Of a DNA stretch of 64,000 nucleotides, positions 57,735 to 64,000 are shown piece after piece. Each line of letters opens with the position of its first letter. Positions within the stretch are counted from its first letter, which is position 1. The notes below the pieces were generated by a model. It saw nothing but the letters and a program-made list of their open reading frames with translations. It made no database searches and was not told the DNA's origin. The position numbers and the translations under genes are program-made. The stretch is taken from NCBI RefSeq assembly GCF_003669035.1, contig NZ_CP033070.1, positions 3,720,001 to 3,784,000 of the forward strand, written 5' to 3'. Source of the stretch: Chryseobacterium sp. 3008163. GTDB lineage: Bacteria > Bacteroidota > Bacteroidia > Flavobacteriales > Weeksellaceae.

Positions 57735-58434
57735 AGAGATACTAATTTCGACTTTGATCGATGAAATTTCTATGGGACCATTTGGCTCAGATATAAAAGT
57801 GGATAATTTTATTAATGTAGGAGTACCTGTTTTGAACGGATCTAATTTAGTAGCATATAAGCTTACTGAAAATTCCTTTAGATATGTGAGTGAGGAAAAA
57901 GCAAATACATATGGAAAAGCGATTGCAAAAAGAGGAGATATTGTAATCACACATCGAGGCACGTTAGGACAAATTTCATTTATTCCTACAGATTCAAAAT
58001 TTGAAAAATACGTGATTTCACAAAGCCAATTTAGAGTAAGGTTTAATGACAAAAAAGTAAGTTCACAATTTATCGTCTATTTATTTCATACTGAATATGG
58101 TCAGAAAAAGCTTTTGTCATTTAAGAACCACGTTGGCGTACCTGCTTTGGCTCAAGCGACAACAAACTTTAAGGCATTAAAACTAACTTTACCAGATTTA
58201 ACAATCCAACAAAAAATTGCATCTGTACTTTCCAAACTAGATGATAAAATTGAGCTCAATAATAAAATAAATGATAATTTAGATCTTCTTGCAAAAACGA
58301 TGTACGATTACTGGTTTGTGCAATTTGATTTTCCAGATGAAACCGGAAAACCCTACAAATCAAGTGGTGGCAAAATGATTTGGAATGAAGTATTGAAGAG
58401 AAAGATCCCGGAAAGTTGGGAAATAGAAAATTGA
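57724..58434 (+). CDS. hsdS: Type I restriction-modification specificity subunit S, first half (TRD1a)
   Basis: A 236-residue N-terminal half of HsdS. The target-recognition domain 1 is about 1-150 (SMGPFGSDIKVDNFINVGVPVLNG, then KRGDIVITHRGT). The central conserved helices follow (TIQQKIASVLSKLDDKIELNNKINDNL and MYDYWFVQFDFPDETGKPY). The frame ends in WEIEN-stop because one A is missing near 58430; the next frame continues as TRD2a. The central part contains the 14-bp recombination site at 58268. Confidence 0.88.
   Translation: MMNKEILISTLIDEISMGPFGSDIKVDNFINVGVPVLNGSNLVAYKLTENSFRYVSEEKANTYGKAIAKRGDIVITHRGTLGQISFIPTDSKFEKYVISQSQFRVRFNDKKVSSQFIVYLFHTEYGQKKLLSFKNHVGVPALAQATTNFKALKLTLPDLTIQQKIASVLSKLDDKIELNNKINDNLDLLAKTMYDYWFVQFDFPDETGKPYKSSGGKMIWNEVLKRKIPESWEIEN
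58268..58281 (+). repeat. 14-bp candidate recombination site, copy 1
   Basis: TAAATGATAATTTA: arms TAAAT/ATTTA around a GATA spacer, as for a small tyrosine-recombinase core. It lies in the hsdS central region, encoding I-N-D-N-L in frame. The 120 bp from here to 58390 are repeated at 60482-60603. Confidence 0.75.
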
Positions 58435-58970
58435 TTGATGTAGCAAATATCACTATGGACAATCTCCAATAGGAGAATCGTACAATGAAGGTCAAAATGG
58501 GATGATTTTTTTCAAGGTTCCACAGATTTCGGATGGAGATATCCTCAGACTCGTATGTATACAACTGCACCACAAGATATGCATTGGAAGATGATATATT
58601 GCTCAGCATCAGGGCTCCAATTGGAACTATAAATATAGCAATGGATAACTGTTGTATTGGCGAGGTCTCTCAGCTCTCAATAGCAGAGATCATTCTCAGT
58701 CTTTTTAATCTACCAGATGAATAATTTTAAGAAAAAGTTTGACTATTTGAATTTAGTAGGAACAACCTTTGTTCTATGACTAAGGATGAATTACAAAATT
58801 AGAGTTAGCTTACCCTAAAAAGGATTTATTGCAATTATTTGAGTCTAAGTTTCATTTATTGGAAAAAAATTAAAGTAATACAAACAAAATCAACAACTTA
58901 GCAAACTACGAGACTGGCTTTTGCCTATGTGATGAATGGCAGGTTAAAATTGAGTGATTTTGTAAAATAA
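58435..58970 (+). pseudogene. hsdS second half (TRD2a and C-terminal repeat), many one-base losses
   Basis: With about ten single-base corrections this reads KLIDVANITMGQSP, then FFQGSTDFGWRYPQTR, LEDDILLSIRAPIGTINIA, GRGLSALNS, and the conserved end LSKLRDWLLP and MNGRLKLSDFVK. That is a normal TRD2 and C-terminal conserved region of HsdS. Each lesion removes one base from a short run (A, G, C or T). This may be real decay of a silent half or a poor consensus from a mixed invertible locus. Confidence 0.72.
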
Positions 58971-59420
58971 ATTATCATTTATTCGATTGTTTAAATCAAT
59001 CTTATTGTCAATATCTCCCAGGATATTGGCAATTTTCTTTTGGACATCAAGAGTAGGTAATTGTATTTTCAAATTATAATAACTATCAAACGTCATACTT
59101 GGAACTCCGGTTCCAGTATTTAGATTTTTTAAATCTAATATTTTCAAATAGTTATAGAGAAAATAAGGTTCTGTAATGTTTTCAATAATTTCAGTGTAAT
59201 AAATTGTGTCAACTGTCCAGAAGGGTATTTTCGAAAATTGAATATTATCTAAGGTTCCTTTTCTTGGGAGCAAAATACTAGGCTTGTTATACAAAAACTG
59301 ATTGCCATATCGCATAATTCCGCCACTTCCAAAAATAGGAATATTACCATTCGGAATAGTTTTGTGGTCTTTACCATTTTTTATTTTAAGTAGATCTTTT
59401 AGTAGGTATTCTTTCGTCAT
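58944..59420 (-). CDS. hsdS: Inverted spare HsdS half (TRD1b)
   Basis: A 158-residue N-terminal HsdS half on the opposite strand. Target-recognition domain: YLLKDLLKIKNGKDHKTIPN, PIFGSGGIMRYGN, and TGTGVPSMTFDSYYNLKIQLP. Central helix: DVQKKIANILGDIDNKIDLNNRINDNL, then an artificial tail FYKITQF read through the inverted 14-bp site. Its ATG overlaps the recombinase stop (TAATG). It could act as a half-subunit, or be joined to TRD2b by inversion of 58968-60495, which keeps the frame. Confidence 0.85.
   Translation of the reverse strand: MTKEYLLKDLLKIKNGKDHKTIPNGNIPIFGSGGIMRYGNQFLYNKPSILLPRKGTLDNIQFSKIPFWTVDTIYYTEIIENITEPYFLYNYLKILDLKNLNTGTGVPSMTFDSYYNLKIQLPTLDVQKKIANILGDIDNKIDLNNRINDNLFYKITQF
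58968..58981 (-). repeat. 14-bp candidate recombination site, copy 2 (inverted)
   Basis: Reverse complement of TAAATGATAATTTA. It covers the TAA stop of the plus-strand hsdS end and, on the minus strand, the I-N-D-N-L codons of TRD1b. Confidence 0.75.
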
Positions 59421-60412
59421 TAACTTATAAATTTTCTATGGGCAATCTTAACATTTGCTTGATTAACCATTACGTAATGCATTGTGGTGTCAATTTTCAC
59501 GTGACCTAATAATTTTTGAACCTGCTCAATAGGCATCCCTTTGTCTATTGCCATAGTTGCAAGAGTTCGTCTGAATTTATGAGGATGTACTTTGTTGATT
59601 TGAGTTTTTAGTCCCAATTTTCGTAATACATTTTCCACACCACCAATAGAAAGCCTTTGATGAGGTTTTGACAGTGAAACGAAAAGGGCTTCGTTGTCAT
59701 CAGTCCGTGATTTTAGATATTGTGTTAAATGAATTTTGCTTCGTGCATCAAAATAAACTTCTCGTTCCTTATTTCCTTTTCCGGTCACAATACAAGAACG
59801 TTCGTGAAAATTAATATCTTTTCGGTTAATTTTCACAAGTTCGCCAACCCTTATTCCTGTAGAAATGAGTATTTCGATTAATGTTAAATCTCTGATTTCT
59901 TTGCAATTGTCTCGCAAAACTTCTATTTCTTCATCACTCAGAATTTCTTTAATAATTCTAGGAGATTTTATTTTATGAATTCGTCTAACAGGACTTTTCA
60001 AAATGTAATCTTCGTCTTCAAGCCAAGAAAAAAAGCTAGAAAATATTCTTCGGATATTATCAATCGTAACCTTGCTTGATTTCCTGACTTCTTGATAATC
60101 AGAAAGGTAAAATCTTAAATCATTGGTGGAAATATTAGTAATATTTTTCTTTAGTTTTAGAAGCAAATTCTCAATCGTTGAAAAATAATATTTCAAAGAT
60201 TTTTCGGAGCAACCTTCCACTTTTTTAGAAGAAATAAAAAGGCTTAGAATCGATTGATTGCTGTCTTTAAAGTTTTGATTTTCTTTATTTTGTAAAGTAA
60301 TTTCTACATTGTGAAAACTTTGATGAATTACCTTTTCCAGCATCATTATCTGTTGAAAATTCAAAACCGCATTCATTGCATTCATAATTTCTTGTTTCAC
60401 TAATTCCTTCAT
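59420..60412 (-). CDS. Tyrosine recombinase inside the hsdS locus
   Basis: A 330-residue XerC/D-like recombinase, chosen start MKELVKQEIMNAMNAVLNFQ at ATG 60412. N-terminal SAM-like core-binding domain about 60-150. Catalytic residues: Arg in STGIRVGEL, Lys in GKGNKERE, HKFRRTLAT, LLGHVKIDTT and Tyr in MHYVMVN. Enzymes of this kind flip DNA between inverted repeats in hsdS loci of Bacteroidota and Gram-positive bacteria. Stop overlaps the TRD1b start. No homopolymer damage is seen here. Confidence 0.9.
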   Translation of the reverse strand: MKELVKQEIMNAMNAVLNFQQIMMLEKVIHQSFHNVEITLQNKENQNFKDSNQSILSLFISSKKVEGCSEKSLKYYFSTIENLLLKLKKNITNISTNDLRFYLSDYQEVRKSSKVTIDNIRRIFSSFFSWLEDEDYILKSPVRRIHKIKSPRIIKEILSDEEIEVLRDNCKEIRDLTLIEILISTGIRVGELVKINRKDINFHERSCIVTGKGNKEREVYFDARSKIHLTQYLKSRTDDNEALFVSLSKPHQRLSIGGVENVLRKLGLKTQINKVHPHKFRRTLATMAIDKGMPIEQVQKLLGHVKIDTTMHYVMVNQANVKIAHRKFIS

Positions 60413-60481
60413 TGGGATCTTATTTTTTAAATTTTTCGAGCCGCAAAGAAATGAAAAACAAAAATAGCTAAAGTTGTACGC

Positions 60482-60495
60482 TAAATGATAATTTA
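60482..60495 (+). repeat. 14-bp candidate recombination site, copy 3
   Basis: Same orientation as the copy at 58268 and followed by the same 120 bp. Inversion between this site and the one at 58968 would turn TRD1b and the recombinase round and fuse TRD1b in frame to TRD2b. Confidence 0.75.
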
Positions 60496-61214
60496 GATCT
60501 TCTTGCAAAAACGATGTACGATTACTGGTTTGTGCAATTTGATTTTCCAGATGAAACCGGAAAACCCTACAAATCAAGTGGTGGCAAAATGATTTGGAAT
60601 GAAAATTGAGAAGAGATATTCCGATTGGTTGGGAGGTTAGAAAGCTTTGCGAAATTGAATCAAAATAATTACAGGAAAGACACCGTCAACCTTAGTTGAA
60701 GAATATTTTGGAGGTGATATTCCATTTGTAACTATTGATGATGTTAGGCAACAATTATTTATTTTAAAAAGTTACAGAACACTAACTGAATTAGGTGCTT
60801 CAACTCAATCAACTAAATTTTATACGAAGGTGATATTTGTGTTTCCTGTATAGGAACTGTTGGTGTCATTGGAATTGTGGGAAAAAATGTCAACTAATCA
60901 ACAAATTAATTCTATTTCTAACATCAATAACAGTAACAGATATTTCTTTTAAATGCTCTAAAAATGTATTTTGAATTTAACAAAGGTGCAAAGCAAGGAG
61001 CCGTTCTTTCAAATATGAATAAAGTTGAGTTCTCAGAAATTACGATTCTCGACTCTACCAATGACATCAAAATAAATATTATAGGAAAGTCTATTCATTT
61101 TATGAAAAAATTATGAGCAATCAGCAACAAAACCAGCAACTTAGCTCTATCCGCGACTGGCTTTTACCAATGCTGATGAATGGCAGGTTAAAGTGGAATG
61201 ATTTTGTAAAATAA
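60482..61214 (+). pseudogene. Promoterless hsdS second half (TRD2b), several one-base losses
   Basis: Starts in the middle of the conserved central region (NDNLDLLAKTMYDYWFVQFD), without a first TRD. After one missing A near 60601 it reads LRRDIPIGWEV, then ITGKTPSTLVEEYFGGDIPF and VTIDDVRQQLFILKSYRTL, CIGTVGVIGIVG, and the end LSSIRDWLLPMLMNGRLKWN. This is a second TRD2 of different specificity. At least five one-base losses are present. It is silent as drawn and would be activated by inversion or exchange at the 14-bp sites. Confidence 0.75.
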
Positions 61215-61225
61215 ATTATCATTTA
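61212..61225 (-). repeat. 14-bp candidate recombination site, copy 4 (inverted)
   Basis: Inverted copy at the end of TRD2b, overlapping its stop codon exactly as copy 2 does for TRD2a. The shared flank TTTGTAAAATAAATTATC continues to its left. Confidence 0.75.
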
Positions 61226-61323
61226 TCTGATTTTTTAGATCAAATGATTCAACAAAAAAAGAGACATAACCATACGGCAATGCCTCTCCAATGAAAAAGT
61301 AATTATCCCGAATTACTTATATT

Positions 61324-61722
61324 TTATTTGTTAATGAGCTTTTCTAATTTTTCAATCATCTCTTTTTGTTGTTGTATCATACGTTCATATAATTCAACCA
61401 TCTTATCCAATGGGTTAAATGTTGGAGAATTATTAATAACGCCTGCAAATTGTGGATTAGAATGATCGTGATTATTAAATGTATTTGCTATAACATTTAT
61501 TGCTGCCTCCTCGTCAAAATTCTGGAATGCTTCCACAGGAATTTTAAGTGCATTAGAAATTGCTTTTAAAAGATCTTCTTCAATCACATCTTTCTGCTCC
61601 AACAAAGAAATTTTCTTCTGATTCCATTCATCACCCAAGTCAAAAGCTAAAGCCTCCTGCTTTATCCCAAGCATTTCTCTAAAACGTTTTACATTTCTTC
61701 CCTGATGTACTTTCTGTTCCAT
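61324..61722 (-). CDS. XRE-family regulator with C-terminal coiled coil
   Basis: A 132-residue protein: HTH at about 8-65 (VKRFREMLGIKQEALAFDLGDEWNQKKISLLEQ), a middle linker, and a C-terminal coiled coil (MVELYERMIQQQKEMIEKLEKLINK). ATG 61722 is preferred to a TTG four codons earlier. It converges on the hsdS locus from the right and may regulate the element or be a chromosomal neighbour; the right element boundary is not visible. Confidence 0.8.
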   Translation of the reverse strand: MEQKVHQGRNVKRFREMLGIKQEALAFDLGDEWNQKKISLLEQKDVIEEDLLKAISNALKIPVEAFQNFDEEAAINVIANTFNNHDHSNPQFAGVINNSPTFNPLDKMVELYERMIQQQKEMIEKLEKLINK

Positions 61723-61900
61723 AGCGGTTATCAAATTTTAAAGGCTTAAAGATAAAGCCATTTCTATTAAATCGTCTGAATTGTAAAGTTAAAAAATTAT
61801 CCTGTAAAATATCCACTTTAGCAGATATAATATGCAGTTTAAGTATTGATTATGCACTCTTGATAGTTGTAATTCGCACTAAGATAAAAACTTAATTATT

Positions 61901-62434
61901 ATGAAAAAGAAGAAAATAGATTTTGAAGCTGAGTTCTGGGACAGCTACAGAAAACATACTTGTCTGTCATTGATTGAGGCATTCTTTGAAATGGATTACC
62001 TATCTGCCGTAAAAGATAGATTGTTTGACATCATAAATTATTCTACGAAATGTGAAGTTCTGATGAAGGATGATCCTTCGCTCGTCTTTCACTATTACCT
62101 ATGTATGCGCTCATTTGTTAGAGCAAGTTATCTATTACAATTCAAAGCAAAAAAATGGAAATTGAATGATCCTCTGGAATATACATCCAGATTATTACAG
62201 GGCTCACTTTCCAATGAAGAGTATGATAATCCATTTCTTGTTTTCCAGAACGCTTTTAAAGAATTTACCTTACAGGAGTTTGAGTATTTCAATACACAGA
62301 TTGTTTATTTCTCTCTAGGAGCGTATTCAGATGAACCGGAAGCTAATATCATTACTCTTTTTATCCACCTAAACAAAATGCTGGATGCTGCACAAATCAT
62401 TCGTGAACGTGGGATTGAAAAAATCAAAACGTAA
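61901..62434 (+). CDS. Hypothetical protein (177 aa)
   Basis: Not recognised. A helical, soluble protein (MKKKKIDFEAEFWDSYRKHT; MDYLSAVKDRLFDIINYS; FVRASYLLQFKAKKWKL). No membrane span or signal. First of three genes on the plus strand with gaps of 87 and -4 bp; the region looks like an accessory module. Confidence 0.6.
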   Translation: MKKKKIDFEAEFWDSYRKHTCLSLIEAFFEMDYLSAVKDRLFDIINYSTKCEVLMKDDPSLVFHYYLCMRSFVRASYLLQFKAKKWKLNDPLEYTSRLLQGSLSNEEYDNPFLVFQNAFKEFTLQEFEYFNTQIVYFSLGAYSDEPEANIITLFIHLNKMLDAAQIIRERGIEKIKT

Positions 62435-62521
62435 GATATGCTCTCTTTCGGATAATTCATACACTTTCAAACTTGAATAGGCTTTCGTGCTTTCCCAACT
62501 TTAAGTAACTAAAAAATTGAT

Positions 62522-63169
62522 ATGAAAAAGAAAACTGAAAGCCGTTTGATCACAAATATTGATCAAACGCAAATTACTTTTCCAATGCTTTTGGAGAAAC
62601 GGCAGAGAGAAGAATTGATAGACGGGATATTCAAACTAATCCAAAAATTAGAAAATCCTGAGATTGACAGACTTTTAGACCATTATGAAGATTTCATACA
62701 GAATTATGATCTAAAAGATCTGCTCTATGGAAACATTGAAGTCCTGAATGCAAGCAGGCTTGACACCAAGACAGCAGCAATAATGTCCTGCCTGCTGGCA
62801 TTGATCGCCTTCAGCTCAGAACTTTTAGATAATGAAGGAAGAATGATTCCACTAAGCAACATACCAAAAGAGAATATTGCTGTATCAGCAATTGAATATA
62901 TCATAAGTTCTATCGCGTTAGATGATCTTTTAGAATATTTGCTGTATAGCATAATTTCTATAGTAGGTGTTGTATACTATACGGCATTTCAGCAAAAAAT
63001 AGGAAGCAAGAATTTTGCAAACGAACATATCCTTCATCTTGAAAATGATGCAGAGTTGAAAGAACACATCGATCTGATGGCGTGGTTTGCGGTAATTCGA
63101 TTATTCTTAGAATCTGTTTACTTTTATTTTAATGATGAAAATTACAATACCAAAAAACCATTACAATGA
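62522..63169 (+). CDS. Hypothetical protein (215 aa)
   Basis: Not recognised. N-terminal polar helices (FPMLLEKRQREELIDGIFKLIQ), then two hydrophobic stretches at about 80-95 and 120-160 (LLEYLLYSIISIVGVVYYTAF) that could be membrane-associated. It overlaps the next gene by 4 bp (ATGA), so the products are probably made together. Confidence 0.6.
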   Translation: MKKKTESRLITNIDQTQITFPMLLEKRQREELIDGIFKLIQKLENPEIDRLLDHYEDFIQNYDLKDLLYGNIEVLNASRLDTKTAAIMSCLLALIAFSSELLDNEGRMIPLSNIPKENIAVSAIEYIISSIALDDLLEYLLYSIISIVGVVYYTAFQQKIGSKNFANEHILHLENDAELKEHIDLMAWFAVIRLFLESVYFYFNDENYNTKKPLQ

Positions 63170-64000
63170 AAACTTCAAATCAATTTCATCTTACACAGCT
63201 TGGTAACGAATTTTTAGATAGTTCAATCAATCAACTTTTCAGACAACATTATCTTATTCTTCAGATATTCTTCAATCAGACTGAAGATTCAGGCTGTGCT
63301 TATCTCATAATTGTGGTGGAACACAAAAAGGATGTTGATGAGTTAATGCGAAAAAAATGGATAGATAAAGCTTTCAGAGAGTACAAAGTCAAAGTCTGTA
63401 TGTTTTATTCTTCACAAATAAACCATAGATTTTCTCTTGGAGATCCTTTCATTCAGCTTTATTGTAGACCATCAGCAATCATTTATCAAAATGCTGATTA
63501 TGGAAAACCATTGGTTAGTAAAAGGAATTGGAAAAAATTCAGTAGTAAGTTTCAGGACTATAAAGATTCTCTGTTTCACGATCACGATCTTTTATTTACA
63601 CAGGTTAGAGGATTTGTCACGGACGAATCATCAGTAAGTGCCTTGTTAGCTTATGAAAATGTTTTTAATTATGATTTGGGATACTTGGAAGAATTATATA
63701 CTGGAAATAGTTCCAATTCAGAAAATCTGAACGAAAGAATTAGGAGCCTTTCAAAACATATTCCCGAGATACAAAGCCATTTCGTTTCGCAAAGCCGAAG
63801 CGAATATTACCTGATTCATTTAATCGGAAAAGCGAGAGAAGCGTCAAAAGATGATCTGTTTTTTAAAAGTGAAATGTTCGAAGCGTTCCGTATAGCTGAG
63901 GATAGTCTTTCCGGAATGATTGAAAAACGTTTGCATCAGCTAAAACAAATGATAAAAATAGGTTATTCTGAAAAGGAAGACATTAATGAAATAGCAGAGG
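63166..64000 (+). CDS. Hypothetical protein, 5' part (runs off the window)
   Basis: Open from ATG 63166 to the edge, 278 codons. The N-terminal domain (LTQLGNEFLDSSINQLFRQH, CAYLIIVVEHKKDVDELMRK, then VCMFYSSQINHRFSLGDPF) has an alternating strand/helix layout. The C-terminal part (EYYLIHLIGKAREASKDDLFF, then a long helix) resembles a HEPN-like helical bundle. A nucleotidyltransferase-like plus HEPN-like composition is a guess from pattern only. No catalytic GS or RxxxxH motif is certain. Confidence 0.6.
   Translation, partial: MKTSNQFHLTQLGNEFLDSSINQLFRQHYLILQIFFNQTEDSGCAYLIIVVEHKKDVDELMRKKWIDKAFREYKVKVCMFYSSQINHRFSLGDPFIQLYCRPSAIIYQNADYGKPLVSKRNWKKFSSKFQDYKDSLFHDHDLLFTQVRGFVTDESSVSALLAYENVFNYDLGYLEELYTGNSSNSENLNERIRSLSKHIPEIQSHFVSQSRSEYYLIHLIGKAREASKDDLFFKSEMFEAFRIAEDSLSGMIEKRLHQLKQMIKIGYSEKEDINEIAE

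Noticed and set aside
58256..58609. 117-codon minus-strand ORF over hsdS
   Set aside because: Antisense to the conserved HsdS central region; part of it reappears upstream of the recombinase only because the 120-bp segment is duplicated.
60413..60577. Upstream extension of the recombinase by 55 residues
   Set aside because: The extension is the antisense translation of the duplicated hsdS segment; ATG 60412 gives the normal recombinase start.

Overview
The window looks like a chromosomal piece of a low-GC Bacteroidota, most likely a Chryseobacterium-type flavobacterium. The signs are SusC/SusD outer-membrane pairs, an ECF sigma/FecR/TonB-receptor set, a type IX secretion C-terminal domain, families such as DUF3570/DUF4266, promoters of the TAnnTTTG type, and weak Shine-Dalgarno signals. 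This is inferred from gene content; no marker gene such as 16S rRNA is present.

Region 1 (about 0.3-23.5 kb) is a stress and low-energy island. It carries AdhP-type alcohol dehydrogenase, a triple-BON protein, a PepSY-like protein, DUF1003, two universal stress proteins, a P-type cation ATPase, a FixL-like PAS histidine kinase, a receiver-CRP fusion regulator, Hsp20, a free Crp/Fnr regulator, PEP carboxykinase, and a gcvH-gcvT-gcvH-like-methyltransferase operon. Five promoters in it carry a TGA-N6-TCA palindrome (Crp/Fnr-type box) placed exactly 36 or 58 bp (start to start) upstream of a -7 element, which points to one Crp/Fnr-controlled regulon. Several remnants (YceI-like, two MBL-fold fragments, an SDR with in-frame stops) show the island is decaying or has been rearranged. 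A DUF3570-DUF4266-ApbE-thioredoxin cluster sits inside it on the minus strand.

Region 2 (24-34 kb) is a phosphate or phospho-ester scavenging locus: metallophosphoesterase, a GDPD-like/alkaline phosphatase fusion and a second alkaline phosphatase on one strand, divergent from a SusC/SusD pair across a shared regulatory region. Region 3 (34-44.9 kb) is an iron-uptake-style unit: ECF sigma, FecR, STN-containing TonB receptor, beta-helix lipoprotein, T9SS-sorted protein, lipoprotein and S41 peptidase. Regions 2 and 3 together are bracketed by two direct copies of a 408-bp IS200-like non-autonomous element.

Region 4 (45.3 to at least 61.3 kb) is an integrative mobilizable element: tyrosine integrase, excisionase-like HTH, Rep_3 initiator with an iteron array, toprim primase, MobC-like protein, relaxase, and as cargo a type I restriction-modification system. 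The hsdS part is an invertible locus with four copies of a 14-bp palindromic site, an inverted spare target-recognition half and its own tyrosine recombinase. The last 2 kb hold three unrecognised, closely spaced genes.

Many genes are broken by a single missing base, nearly always in a homopolymer. The reading frame resumes perfectly afterwards, so much of this may be sequencing error rather than true gene loss; the affected genes are marked.
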